Below, in pieces: positions 1-8,647 of a DNA stretch of 44,068 nucleotides. Source of the DNA: JBPOHE01 sp052035915 (GTDB lineage Bacteria > Pseudomonadota > Gammaproteobacteria > Chromatiales > Chromatiaceae); NCBI GenBank assembly GCA_052035915.1, contig JBPOHE010000071.1:1-44068 (forward strand). The letters run 5' to 3'. Position numbers and translations under genes: made by a program. The notes beneath the pieces were generated by a model that searched no databases, had not been told where the DNA came from, and saw nothing but the letters and a program-made list of their open reading frames with translations. How positions within the stretch are numbered: position 1 is the first letter of the stretch; each line of letters starts with the position of its first letter.

Positions 1-2
1 TC

Positions 3-122
3 AAGAAACTCCATCGCAGCTTGGTATCCTGGTTCACCCGGGGCTTGCGCCGCCTGAAGCGGTGCCTGCAAAACGACCTCCCTTTGCCGACCTTTCATGG
101 GGCGTTGGAAACTGATAGGTGA
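3..122 (+). CDS. possible 3' end of an upstream gene, partial
   Basis: One frame stays open from the left edge to a TGA at 120-122, giving about 39 residues rich in Arg, Lys and Leu with mostly G/C third codon positions, which is what a real C-terminus in this genome would look like. I do not recognise the peptide and there is no other support. Other frames in this stretch are interrupted. It could equally be chance in GC-rich DNA; the gene body would have to lie left of the window. Confidence 0.25.
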   Translation, partial: KKLHRSLVSWFTRGLRRLKRCLQNDLPLPTFHGALETDR

Positions 123-199
123 TGAGATCATTCTCGTCTGACTTCCAGGCTTTGCTAGAATGCCGGGGTGTTCCGAAATCAAAGATCTGTACCGGCATC

Positions 200-1603
200 A
201 TGACAGTTCGTACCCGTTTCGCACCCAGTCCCACGGGCTATCTGCATCTGGGTGGGGCGCGCACCGCTTTGTTCAATTATCTCTATGCCCGCCGGCATGG
301 TGGCCGGTTTCTGTTGCGGATCGAGGATACGGATCTGGAGCGATCCACCCTGGAGTCGATCAATGCCATTCTGGAAGGCATGACCTGGCTCGGTTTGGAG
401 TATGACGAAGGCCCCTTTTATCAGACCCAGAGGTTCGATCGCTATAACCAAGTGATCGATCAACTGCTGGAGCAGGGACGGGCCTATCGCTGCCGCTGTA
501 GTCGGGAGCGTCTTGACGCACTGCGGGATGCGGCCATGGAGCGCCATGAGAAGCCCAGATACGACGGTCATTGTCGGGATCTGCCTGTCTCCGCCGATGA
601 GCCCCATGTGGTGCGATTCCGCACTCCGGCGGAAGGGGTGGTGGTGATCGAGGATCTGGTGCAGGGGAGGGTGGAGATGCCGAACTCGGAACTGGACGAT
701 CTGATCATCCGCCGTAGCGACGGGGCGCCGACCTACAACCTCAGCGTGGTGGTCGACGATATCGACATGGAGATCACCCATGTGATCCGCGGCGTCGATC
801 ATCTCAACAATACGCCGCGCCAGATTCACATCTATCAAGGGCTTGAGCGACCGCTGCCGGCCTTTGCCCATGTGCCCATGATCCACGGCGCGGATGGCGC
901 CAAGCTGTCCAAGCGCCATGGGGCGGTGAGCGTGGTGCAGTACCGGGACGAGGGATTCTTGCCGGAGGCCCTGTTGAATTACCTGGTACGTCTGGGTTGG
1001 TCTCATGGCGATCAGGAGGTATTTTCCCTCGACCAGATGATCGAGTTGTTCGACATCGCCGGTGTCAACAAAGCCGCCTCCATCTTCAACCGGGACAAGT
1101 TATCGTGGCTGAACCAGCAATACCTCAAAGTGGCGGATCCTTTGCACGTCGCCCATCTGTTGAGTCCGCATCTGGGGCATCTGGATATCGACCCGAGTGG
1201 CGGTCCCCCGGTGGTGGAGGTGGTGAAGGTACAGCAGGACCGGGCCAAGACCCTGATTGAGTTGGCGGAGATCAGCGCCTTTTTCTATAAGGATTTCGTG
1301 GCCTATGAACCGGTGGCGGCCAGCAAGCATCTGATTCCCGGGGCGCTTTCTTTGCTGGAAAATATGCGCGACCGCCTTCTCCATCTCGATCCCTGGACCC
1401 CGGAGGATATCCATCAGGCCGTGGCCGAGGTGGCCGCGCAGGCGGGGGTGAATATGGGCAAAGTGGCGCAGCCGTTACGGGTGGCCGTTGTGGGGCGGGC
1501 CGCCTCTCCGGGGATCGATGTCACTCTCCACCTTTTGGGAAAAGACCCCTGTTTGCGGCGTATCGAGCAGGCCATCGGCTTTATTCAACACCAGGTTTCA
1601 TGA
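200..1603 (+). CDS. gltX: glutamyl-tRNA synthetase
   Basis: Class I aminoacyl-tRNA synthetase that charges tRNA-Glu with glutamate in the cytoplasm. The start chosen is the ATG at 200, which gives MTVRTRFAPSPTGYLHLGG at the N-terminus; this matches the usual family start. An in-frame ATG at 119 would add 27 residues with no family character. The HIGH-type motif is at residues 8-19 and the KLSKR-type motif (KLSKRHG) at about 235-241. At 467 residues the length is normal for bacterial GltX. A TAGAAT at 156-161 could be a -10 box, but no convincing -35 was found. It is followed by glnS after 120 bp. This is canonical GltX rather than a short GluQ-type protein, because the full C-terminal anticodon-binding half is present. 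Confidence 0.97.
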   Translation: MTVRTRFAPSPTGYLHLGGARTALFNYLYARRHGGRFLLRIEDTDLERSTLESINAILEGMTWLGLEYDEGPFYQTQRFDRYNQVIDQLLEQGRAYRCRCSRERLDALRDAAMERHEKPRYDGHCRDLPVSADEPHVVRFRTPAEGVVVIEDLVQGRVEMPNSELDDLIIRRSDGAPTYNLSVVVDDIDMEITHVIRGVDHLNNTPRQIHIYQGLERPLPAFAHVPMIHGADGAKLSKRHGAVSVVQYRDEGFLPEALLNYLVRLGWSHGDQEVFSLDQMIELFDIAGVNKAASIFNRDKLSWLNQQYLKVADPLHVAHLLSPHLGHLDIDPSGGPPVVEVVKVQQDRAKTLIELAEISAFFYKDFVAYEPVAASKHLIPGALSLLENMRDRLLHLDPWTPEDIHQAVAEVAAQAGVNMGKVAQPLRVAVVGRAASPGIDVTLHLLGKDPCLRRIEQAIGFIQHQVS

Positions 1604-1723
1604 AGCGATTCGCTCTGGGGATCTGTCTTGCCCTGAAATCGAGATCTCGCGGGGCCAGCGTCCCATTTGGCCAAATTCTAATAATTATTTTTATGTAACA
1701 GATTCTTATCTAGGGTTATTTTT

Positions 1724-3415
1724 ATGAGCAATACCAAATCCACGCCGAGCAATTTCATTCGGCAGATCATCGATGCCGATCTGAGTAGCGGCAAACACAC
1801 CAAGGTGGCGACGCGCTTTCCACCCGAGCCCAACGGGTATCTGCATATCGGGCATGCCAAGTCGATCGTGCTCAATTTCGGGCTGGCCCAGGATTATCAA
1901 GGTACTTGTAATCTTCGCTTCGATGACACTAATCCTCACAAGGAGAACCTGGAGTTCGTGCAGGCCATCCAGCATGATGTGCGCTGGCTGGGGTACGATT
2001 GGGAGGGCCGTCTCTACTTCGCGTCCGATTATTTCGAGCAGCTCTATGTCTTCGCCGAGGAACTCATCCTCAAGGGGCTGGCCTATGTCTGCGACATGAG
2101 CCCCGAGCAGGTACGGGAGTATCGAGGCACGCTCACCGAACCTGGGCGGGACAGCCCCTACCGCGAGCGCTCCATCGAGGAGAACCTGGATCTCTTTCGT
2201 CGCATGCGGGCCGGGGAGTTCCCTGACGGCCTACGTACCCTACGCGCCAAGATCGACATGAAGTCGCCCAATATCAATATGCGTGATCCGGTTCTCTATC
2301 GCATCCGCCATGGGGTGATCCATCATCAGACAGGCAGCGAGTGGTGCCTCTATCCCATGTACGACTATACCCATCCCATCTCCGACGCCCTCGAAGGCAT
2401 CACCCACTCCATCTGCACCCTGGAGTTCGAGGATCATCGGCCCTTTTACGATTGGACCCTGGACAATGTCTCCGTACCTTGCCATCCCCAGCAGATCGAG
2501 TTTGCCCGACTCAATCTCGAATATACGGTGATGAGCAAGCGTAAACTCACCCAGTTGGTGGACGAGGGTTATGTCAGCGGCTGGGACGATCCGCGCATGC
2601 CCACTATCGCCGGTCTGCGGCGGCGCGGCTACACCCCGGCGGCGATACGGGATTTCTGTGAGCGTATCGGGGTCGCCAAGGCCGACAACATGGTGGAGAT
2701 GGCCTTGTTGGAAAACTGCATCCGCGAGGACCTGGATCGCACCGCGCCCCGGGCCATGGCGGTGCTCCAGCCGCTGAAGCTGGTGATCGAGAACTACCCG
2801 GAGGATGGGATCGAGGAACTCCTGGCAACCAATCATCCCAAGGACGAGGCGATGGGGAGCCGGACCCTGCCCTTTACCCGTGAGCTCTACATCGACCGCG
2901 GTGATTTCGCCGAGGTGCCGCCCAAGGGCTTCAAGCGTTTGGTTCCGGGGGGCGAGGTGCGACTGCGTCATGCCTATGTGATCCGTTGCAATCAGGTGGT
3001 GAAAGAGGCCACCGGGGCAATCCTCGAACTGCGCTGTAGCTATGACCCCGCCACCCTGGGCAAGAACCCGGAAGGGCGCAAGGTGCCGGGGGTGATCCAT
3101 TGGGTGTCGGCCTCCCATGGGGTACAGGCCGAGGTGCGGCTCTATGACCGCCTTTTCAGTCTCCCCACGCCGGAGTTGACCTCGGCTCGGGAGGGCCGTC
3201 CCTTCACTCAGTACCTCAACCCCGACTCGCTCAGGCTGTTGCAGGAGGCTTGGGTGGAGCCCAACCTGGCCCGGGCTGGAGCTGGGGATCGCTTCCAATT
3301 CGAGCGCGAAGGCTATTTCGTCGTCGATCCGGGGTCGAGCCCCACCGCCTTGGTGTTCAACCGCACCGTGGCGCTACGGGACACCTGGGGCAAAAGCGGT
3401 CCAGGCCAGGCATGA
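1724..3415 (+). CDS. glnS: glutaminyl-tRNA synthetase
   Basis: Class I synthetase charging tRNA-Gln directly with glutamine. PPEPNGYLHIGH at residues 33-44 is the GlnRS form of the HIGH motif, and VMSKRKL at 269-275 is the KMSKS equivalent. At 563 residues it matches the usual ~550-residue GlnRS with its two C-terminal beta-barrel anticodon-binding domains. The start is the ATG at 1724, preceded by AGGG about 10 bases upstream. The 120 bp between gltX and this gene ends in an unusually AT-rich stretch (about 1671-1723) that probably holds its own promoter, though no clean box pair was found. Having GltX and GlnRS side by side suggests that direct glutaminylation is used rather than only the transamidation route (inference). 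Confidence 0.97.
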   Translation: MSNTKSTPSNFIRQIIDADLSSGKHTKVATRFPPEPNGYLHIGHAKSIVLNFGLAQDYQGTCNLRFDDTNPHKENLEFVQAIQHDVRWLGYDWEGRLYFASDYFEQLYVFAEELILKGLAYVCDMSPEQVREYRGTLTEPGRDSPYRERSIEENLDLFRRMRAGEFPDGLRTLRAKIDMKSPNINMRDPVLYRIRHGVIHHQTGSEWCLYPMYDYTHPISDALEGITHSICTLEFEDHRPFYDWTLDNVSVPCHPQQIEFARLNLEYTVMSKRKLTQLVDEGYVSGWDDPRMPTIAGLRRRGYTPAAIRDFCERIGVAKADNMVEMALLENCIREDLDRTAPRAMAVLQPLKLVIENYPEDGIEELLATNHPKDEAMGSRTLPFTRELYIDRGDFAEVPPKGFKRLVPGGEVRLRHAYVIRCNQVVKEATGAILELRCSYDPATLGKNPEGRKVPGVIHWVSASHGVQAEVRLYDRLFSLPTPELTSAREGRPFTQYLNPDSLRLLQEAWVEPNLARAGAGDRFQFEREGYFVVDPGSSPTALVFNRTVALRDTWGKSGPGQA

Positions 3416-3543
3416 GCGACCGGGCACTCGGCTCGGTCTCCGGGCCGACGGGAGTCTTGCCTACCGGAGGCCGGGCGGTAGTATCTACCTTTTAAGAGCA
3501 ATGGCCGGTCGCTCCTCTCTTCGCGGCCGAAGGAATGACCAAG

Positions 3544-4170
3544 GTGTTTGAAATCATGCAGGCCGGCGGACTGATGATGTGGCCCATTCTGGGCTGTTCC
3601 ATCGTCGCCATGGTCATTGTCCTGGATCGCTTCTGGACGCTCAGATACAGGCGCGTCATGCCTGAGCATCTGCTGGCCCAGGTCTGGCAGACGCTTCGTA
3701 GCGGTTCTCTTAGCCAGGACTATGTCCGCGATCTGCGCCAGCGTTCACCGCTGGGATTCATTCTGGCGGCGGGCCTCATCCATCGCCATCAGTCCCGGGA
3801 GGTGATGAAGGAGAGTATCGAGACCTCGGGCCGGGTAGTGGCTTCGGATCTGGAACGCTACCTGAACACCCTGGGCACCATCGCCTCGGTGACCCCTTTA
3901 TTGGGGCTTCTGGGCACGGTCATCGGCATGGTCGAGGTGTTCGGCACCATCAGCCAATTCGGTGTCGGCAACCCCCAACTCATGGCGGGGGGCATCTCCC
4001 AGGCCCTGATCGCTACCATGGCCGGCCTGGGCGTAGCTATTCCCAGTCTGTTTTTCTTCCGCTTTTTCCGGGGCCGGGTGAATCATCTCATCGTGCTCAT
4101 GGAACAGGAGGCGGTCAGACTCATGGAATTGCTTCATCAGGCGCACGAGTCGGCGGGGCAGGGCGCATGA
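3544..4170 (+). CDS. exbB: ExbB/TolQ/MotA-family proton channel
   Basis: Inner-membrane proton-channel subunit of the ExbB-ExbD type, which uses the proton gradient to drive a partner protein such as TonB. It has the family layout: a first membrane segment after a short N-terminus (WPILGCSIVAMVIVL), a cytoplasmic loop, and two further hydrophobic segments (SVTPLLGLLGTVIGMV and ATMAGLGVAIPSLFFF). GTG at 3544 is preferred because AGGA lies 9 bases upstream and the protein then begins FEIMQAGG like relatives. The ATG at 3535 sits directly against the AGGA and would add three residues. Its 3' end overlaps exbD by 4 bases. No tonB is in the window, so the energised partner is unknown. Confidence 0.92.
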   Translation: MFEIMQAGGLMMWPILGCSIVAMVIVLDRFWTLRYRRVMPEHLLAQVWQTLRSGSLSQDYVRDLRQRSPLGFILAAGLIHRHQSREVMKESIETSGRVVASDLERYLNTLGTIASVTPLLGLLGTVIGMVEVFGTISQFGVGNPQLMAGGISQALIATMAGLGVAIPSLFFFRFFRGRVNHLIVLMEQEAVRLMELLHQAHESAGQGA

Positions 4171-4598
4171 AATTCCGTTACCACCGCAGCCAGGACGTCG
4201 AGCCCGACATCGCCCCCATCAACCTCATCGACACCATGCTGGTGTTGCTGCTGTTTTTTATGAGCACCACCACCTTCGATCAGTACCGCGCCCTCAAGAT
4301 CAAGTTGCCCGAGGCCGAGACCCAGGCCAAGGAGTCGCGGCAGGATAGGCTGGAGGTGATCATCGACGGCGCCGGTAACTATGTCGTCGCCAAACAGGCA
4401 TTGGCCGACAATCGCTTGGAGACCTTGCGGGCGGTTCTCGCCCAGCAGGCCGCCGGGGATCCGTCGCAACCTCTGATCATCAGCGCGGATGCCACCACTC
4501 CCTATCAGGCCGTGATCAAGGCCATGGATGCCGCCAGTCAGGTCGGTTTGGTCAATATCTCCTTCGCCACCGAGTTGCCGCTTTCCGCCGGTGGCTGA
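4167..4598 (+). CDS. exbD: ExbD/TolR-family biopolymer transport protein
   Basis: Partner of the ExbB-type channel: a short cytoplasmic N-terminus, one membrane helix and a periplasmic domain. The helix (about residues 15-36) carries the conserved proton-carrying aspartate, here Asp22 in PINLIDTMLVLLLFF. At 143 residues the length is normal. It starts at an ATGA overlapping the exbB stop, and its own stop overlaps the GTG of msbA by 8 bases, so exbB, exbD and msbA are very probably one translationally coupled transcript. An ExbBD pair in front of msbA-lpxK suggests a link to envelope transport, but this is inferred only from position. Confidence 0.93.
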   Translation: MKFRYHRSQDVEPDIAPINLIDTMLVLLLFFMSTTTFDQYRALKIKLPEAETQAKESRQDRLEVIIDGAGNYVVAKQALADNRLETLRAVLAQQAAGDPSQPLIISADATTPYQAVIKAMDAASQVGLVNISFATELPLSAGG

Positions 4599-6366
4599 GG
4601 AGCCCCACCACCCCAAGCTGGCTGGCCTGCGGGTCTACCGCCGGCTGATCGGTTATACCCTGCCTTACTGGCGCGCCTTCGCGCTCGCGCTCGCCGGCAT
4701 GATCGGTCATGCCGCCACCGAACCCGCCCTGGCCGCCTTCATGAAGCCGCTGTTGGACGGCAGTTTCATCAGCAAGGATCTCAGCGTCATCCGCCTGCTG
4801 CCGCTCTATATGCTGGGATTGTTCCTGGCCCGGGGGATCACCGGCTTCATCGACGATTACTTTATGAAATGGGTCGGACGACGGGTGGTGGCCGATATCC
4901 GGGGGCAGATGTTCAATCACCTGTTGCGCCTGCCCAGCCGCTATTTCGATAACCATGGCATGGGGGTGATGGTGTCGAAGCTGACCTACAACGTCGAGCA
5001 GGTGGCGATCGCGGCCAGCCATGCCGTGACCTTCCTCGTTCGCGACGGCTTCACCGTCCTTTTCCTGCTGTTGTATATGCTCTATCTCGATGCCGGTCTG
5101 GCTATGATCATCCTGATCATCGGCCCCCTGTTGGCGGTGACGGTGCGCTATGTGGCGAAGAAATTCCGCCGATTCAGCCATCGCCTGCAGAACGCCATGG
5201 CCGAGATCACCCAGGCCGCCCAGGAGGTGATCACCTCCCATCGGGTGGTCAAGTCCTTCGGTGGGATCGAGATGGAACAACAGGAGTTTGCCCTGGTAAA
5301 CGAGCGCACCCGACGGTTGCAGATGAAAATGGTGTTGACCGAAGCGGTGAGCGTGCCCGTGGTGCAATTCATCTCCGCTGGCGGTATTGCCGTCATCATC
5401 TATCTCTCTACCCTGGAGGCGATGCAGGATGCCATCAGCCCGGGAGGTTTCATGGCCTTCGTTGTCGCCATGGGATTGCTGTTGTCGCCGCTGAAACGCC
5501 TGACCTCGGTCAATTCCATCCTGCAAAAGGGCATCGCCGCCGCGCAGAGTATCTTCGAGCTGTTGGACACCGAGCCCGAAGCGGATCGGGGGAGATATGA
5601 GGTTGGGCGGGTCGAAGGACGGATCGAGTTCCGTCATCTCAGTCATGTCTATAAGGACGAGAAAGGGCCGGTGTTGCAGGACATCGACCTGGTGATCGAA
5701 CCCGGGCAGACGGTGGCCTTGGTCGGGCGTTCCGGCAGCGGGAAGACCACCCTGGCGAGTTTGCTGGCGCGTTTTTACGACTCCAGCGCCGGTGAGATCC
5801 TCATCGACGGGATCAACATCAAGGACTACAAACTCGCCTGTTTGCGGCGGCAGATCGCCATCGTCAGTCAAGAGGTCAATCTGTTCAACGACAGCATCGC
5901 CCGCAATATCGCCTACGGCGAACTGGCCGGGGCGGCGCCGGAGGATCTGCGGCGGGTGGCCGAGGCTTCCTATGCGGCGGAGTTCATCGACCGTTTCCCC
6001 GAGGGGATGGATACCCTGGTGGGCGATCGTGGGGTGCTGCTCTCCGGTGGGCAGCGACAACGCCTGGCGATTGCCCGCGCCATGTTGAAGGATGCCCCCA
6101 TCCTCATCCTCGACGAGGCGACCTCGTCCCTGGATACCGAGTCCGAGCGCCATATCCAGACCGCGCTGGAGTCCTTGATGGAGAGACGCACCACGCTGGT
6201 GATCGCCCATCGCCTCTCCACCATCGAGCAGGCGGATCTCATCCTGGTGTTGGAAGCGGGACGGCTGGTCGAGCAGGGTCGCCACGAAGAACTCATGGCG
6301 CTCAATGGCCGCTATGCCGAGCTGCATCGTATGCAGTTCCATGACCAGGAAGGTGTCGCGGGGTGA
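4591..6366 (+). CDS. msbA: lipid A export ABC transporter, permease and ATP-binding protein
   Basis: Half-size ABC exporter that flips lipid A-core from the inner to the outer leaflet of the inner membrane. The N-terminal ~330 residues form a membrane domain with several hydrophobic helices; the C-terminal nucleotide-binding domain has Walker A GRSGSGKTT at 379-387, signature LSGGQRQ at 484-490 and Walker B LILDEATSSLD shortly after. I chose GTG at 4591, which gives VAEEPHHPKLAG and 591 residues, close to the usual ~580. The ATG at 4528 lies deep inside exbD and adds 21 residues without family character. Its stop overlaps lpxK by 4 bases, the usual msbA-lpxK coupling. Confidence 0.95.
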   Translation: MAEEPHHPKLAGLRVYRRLIGYTLPYWRAFALALAGMIGHAATEPALAAFMKPLLDGSFISKDLSVIRLLPLYMLGLFLARGITGFIDDYFMKWVGRRVVADIRGQMFNHLLRLPSRYFDNHGMGVMVSKLTYNVEQVAIAASHAVTFLVRDGFTVLFLLLYMLYLDAGLAMIILIIGPLLAVTVRYVAKKFRRFSHRLQNAMAEITQAAQEVITSHRVVKSFGGIEMEQQEFALVNERTRRLQMKMVLTEAVSVPVVQFISAGGIAVIIYLSTLEAMQDAISPGGFMAFVVAMGLLLSPLKRLTSVNSILQKGIAAAQSIFELLDTEPEADRGRYEVGRVEGRIEFRHLSHVYKDEKGPVLQDIDLVIEPGQTVALVGRSGSGKTTLASLLARFYDSSAGEILIDGINIKDYKLACLRRQIAIVSQEVNLFNDSIARNIAYGELAGAAPEDLRRVAEASYAAEFIDRFPEGMDTLVGDRGVLLSGGQRQRLAIARAMLKDAPILILDEATSSLDTESERHIQTALESLMERRTTLVIAHRLSTIEQADLILVLEAGRLVEQGRHEELMALNGRYAELHRMQFHDQEGVAG

Positions 6367-7406
6367 AGGCGGTGGCGGTTGCCGGAAACGCCTGGCGCCG
6401 ATTTCAGGTACAGGGGCTGGAGGCCATCTGGTACCGCGGCCATTGGCTGGGACAGTTGTTGCGCCCCTTATCCTGGGTCTATTGCGCCCTGGCCGGGTTG
6501 CGCCGAAATGCCTACCTTCAGGGGTGGCTGGGGGTGCGGCAGCTCCCGGTACCGGTGATCGTGGTGGGCAACATCAATGTCGGCGGCAGCGGCAAGACCC
6601 CGTTCTTGATCTGGCTCGCCACGGCGCTTCAGGCCAGGGGGCGGCGGCCAGGGATCCTGTCCCGCGGCTATGGCGGCAAAAGCCAACACCAGCCCCTCGG
6701 TGTCACCTCGGACAGCGACCCCCTCCTGGTGGGGGATGAGCCGGTCTTGCTCGCCCGGCGCACCGGCTGCCCGGTGGCGGTGGGCGCGGACCGGGTCCGG
6801 GCCGCGGAGTACCTGCTCGGCACCAGCGACTGCGACCTCCTCCTCTCCGATGACGGGCTGCAACATTATCGCCTCGGTCGGGCGGTGGAGATCGCGGTCA
6901 TCGATGGCGAGCGTCGTCTTGGCAATGGACGCTGTCTACCCTCTGGGCCCTTGCGTGAACGCCCCCGGCGGTTGACGGAGGTGGATCTGGTGGTGGTGAA
7001 GGGGAGAGCGGTCCGCTCAGGGGAATACGCCATGTCGTTCCATGGCGAGCGGGTCAGAAAGCTGGCCCGTCCCGAGCTGGAACGGCCTTTGACCGCCTTT
7101 CGCGATGCCAGGGTCCTGGCCGTCGCCGGTATCGGTCATCCGGCGTCCTTTTTTCGCGCCCTGAGGCAAGCCGGGCTCGAGATTGAAGAGCGACCCTTTC
7201 CGGATCATCATGTCTTTACCCCGATGGATCTCGGGCTAAGCGGGGAGGCCGCGATCATCATGACCGAGAAGGACGCGGTCAAATGCGAGGACTTTGCCTC
7301 CGAAAACCTCTGGTATGTACCTATCGAGGCCCGGGTGGATGTCGATATCCTGCCTCGAATCGATACCCTGTTGAAAAGGTGGGAAGGTGGACAAAAAACT
7401 GCTTGA
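6363..7406 (+). CDS. lpxK: tetraacyldisaccharide 4'-kinase
   Basis: Phosphorylates the 4' position of the tetraacyl-disaccharide 1-phosphate to make lipid IVA, at the cytoplasmic face of the inner membrane. The Walker A GGSGKT is at residues 74-79, preceded by the typical VVGNINV. Further family motifs are SRGYGGKS, the acidic LLLSDDGLQHYRL segment and IDGERRLGNG. At 347 residues it is slightly longer than the E. coli protein. The GTG start at 6363 overlaps the msbA stop. The last 20 bases overlap the next small gene, so translation is probably coupled. Confidence 0.95.
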   Translation: MKAVAVAGNAWRRFQVQGLEAIWYRGHWLGQLLRPLSWVYCALAGLRRNAYLQGWLGVRQLPVPVIVVGNINVGGSGKTPFLIWLATALQARGRRPGILSRGYGGKSQHQPLGVTSDSDPLLVGDEPVLLARRTGCPVAVGADRVRAAEYLLGTSDCDLLLSDDGLQHYRLGRAVEIAVIDGERRLGNGRCLPSGPLRERPRRLTEVDLVVVKGRAVRSGEYAMSFHGERVRKLARPELERPLTAFRDARVLAVAGIGHPASFFRALRQAGLEIEERPFPDHHVFTPMDLGLSGEAAIIMTEKDAVKCEDFASENLWYVPIEARVDVDILPRIDTLLKRWEGGQKTA

Positions 7407-7575
7407 AATCCTGGTATGCCCCCTGTGCAAGGGGCCGCTCTATTACCATCAGGCGGCCCGGGAACTCATCTGCCGCGTGGATCGTCTCGCCTATCCGATC
7501 CGGGACGGCATCCCGGTGATGTTGCAGGACGAGGCGCGCGCCCTGCCGGCGGATGAAGAGGTACCGAGATCCTGA
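7387..7575 (+). CDS. Trm112/YcaR-family small zinc-ribbon-like protein
   Basis: A 62-residue protein beginning MDKKLLEILVCPLCKGPL, which is the signature N-terminus of the Trm112 (YcaR/UPF0434) family. It keeps one CPLC pair at residues 11-14; the second cysteine pair of eukaryotic Trm112 is missing (only a single Cys in LICRVD), as is common in bacterial members. The role in bacteria is not firmly known; Trm112 proteins activate methyltransferases elsewhere. It starts at GTG 7387 inside the lpxK 3' end and lies between lpxK and kdsB, the family's usual place. The end of this ORF precedes kdsB by 46 bases. Confidence 0.9.
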   Translation: MDKKLLEILVCPLCKGPLYYHQAARELICRVDRLAYPIRDGIPVMLQDEARALPADEEVPRS

Positions 7576-7621
7576 CCCCGATTTCGGCTCGGGTGTCAGC
7601 GCGGCAACAGAGAGGATGCGG

Positions 7622-8392
7622 ATGGCTCTCCCTTTCAAGGTCGTGATCCCCGCCCGCTATGGCGCCACCCGCCTGCCGGGTAAACCTCTGCTGGAGATCG
7701 CCGGTACCCCCATGATTCTCCATGTCCTACGGCGGGCCCAGGAAAGCGGGGCGGAGGAGGTGATCGTGGCCACCGATGACGCCAGGATCGCCGCCGTCGT
7801 GGAGCGAGCTGGCGGTCTGGTGTGCCTGACCCGCCATGACCATCGCAGCGGTTCCGACCGCCTCGCCGAGGTCATTCAGCGTCTGGGGTGGCCGGCGGAG
7901 ACCATCGTGGTCAATCTCCAGGGTGATGAACCCACCATGCCCGCCGAGCTCATCGTCCAGGTGGCGAGGGATCTGGCGGGACAGACTGTCGCCCAGGTGG
8001 CTACCCTGGCCACGCCCATCAGGGATATCAAGACCCTGTTCGATCCCCATGCGGTTAAGGTAGTGATGGATGCCCAGGGTCAGGCCCTCTACTTCAGCCG
8101 CGCCCCCATCCCCTGGCACCGGGACGAGTTCATCGCCCATGCCGAAAAGCTCCCGACCAAGGCGCCTTTTTTCCGTCACATCGGACTCTATGCCTATCGG
8201 GCGGGCTTCCTGCTCCATTACCAATCGTTACCCGCGGTTCCCATCGAACTGGCCGAGTCCCTGGAACAACTCCGCATCCTTTGGCACGGCGGACGCATCC
8301 ATGTCGGGGTGGCCGCGGTGGAACCCGGACCCGGGGTGGATACCCTGGATGATCTGCGCCACTTGGAGCGACACTGGTTGAAACCGGCTTGA
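7622..8392 (+). CDS. kdsB: 3-deoxy-manno-octulosonate cytidylyltransferase
   Basis: Activates Kdo with CTP to give CMP-Kdo, the donor for the inner core of lipopolysaccharide. The N-terminal nucleotide-binding motif IPARYGATRLPGKPL is intact, followed by ATDD, the VVNLQGDEP segment and the RHIGLYAYR motif typical of KdsB. ATG 7622 is preferred, since AGAGAGG lies 6 bases upstream; this gives 256 residues, normal for the family. ATG 7616 and the earlier start at 7553 are alternatives, but the latter overlaps the previous gene and adds non-conserved residues. It closes the exbBD-msbA-lpxK-kdsB envelope operon; the repeat element at 8472 begins 79 bases downstream. Confidence 0.96.
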   Translation: MALPFKVVIPARYGATRLPGKPLLEIAGTPMILHVLRRAQESGAEEVIVATDDARIAAVVERAGGLVCLTRHDHRSGSDRLAEVIQRLGWPAETIVVNLQGDEPTMPAELIVQVARDLAGQTVAQVATLATPIRDIKTLFDPHAVKVVMDAQGQALYFSRAPIPWHRDEFIAHAEKLPTKAPFFRHIGLYAYRAGFLLHYQSLPAVPIELAESLEQLRILWHGGRIHVGVAAVEPGPGVDTLDDLRHLERHWLKPA

Positions 8393-8471
8393 GCCGTGGG
8401 TGGCCTGGCTTCGGGATCGGGGGCAAAAGCCGCAACAGACCCGACAGAAATTTGGTATTTGCCCTCAGCGG

Positions 8472-8593
8472 TTCCGGGCCTGGGCTGAAAACGGCCAGTA
8501 TCTGTTCTCGTTTAGAGAACAATTTGGTATTTTTGAGGAGTATTGTTCTTATTTAGAGAACAGAAAACCGGGCCCAAAGGCCCTTGCCCGGGA
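8472..8593 (+). repeat. 122-bp intergenic repeat, copy A
   Basis: First of three related elements in this window. It is bounded by TTCCGGGC and GCCCGGGA. Inside are two palindromes: TGTTCTC / GAGAACA at 8503-8521 with loop GTTTA, and TGTTCTT / GAGAACA at 8544-8562 with loop ATTTA. Their centres (8512 and 8553) are 41 bp apart. A third GC-rich hairpin, GGGCC-CAAA-GGCCC, lies at 8570-8583. A weaker conserved tail runs on to about 8660, over the stop of the Uma2-type gene. It sits between convergent genes. The family is not one I recognise. Confidence 0.8.
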
Positions 8594-8647
8594 GCGTCGG
8601 CCGTAGACGACCCGGTCCTGAGTGTCTCTTGCGGTCGGCTTCATAAC

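Noticed and set aside
2240..3298. 352-codon open frame on the - strand across glnS
   Set aside because: Antisense shadow of a complete glnS.
4552..6342. 596-codon open frame on the - strand across msbA
   Set aside because: Antisense shadow of msbA, His/Gln-rich and without any recognisable fold.
8503..8562. LexA-type SOS boxes in the GTTCT/AGAAC palindromes
   Set aside because: The arm order and the 5-7-base spacing do not match the gammaproteobacterial LexA box (CTGT-N8-ACAG), and no SOS gene is adjacent.
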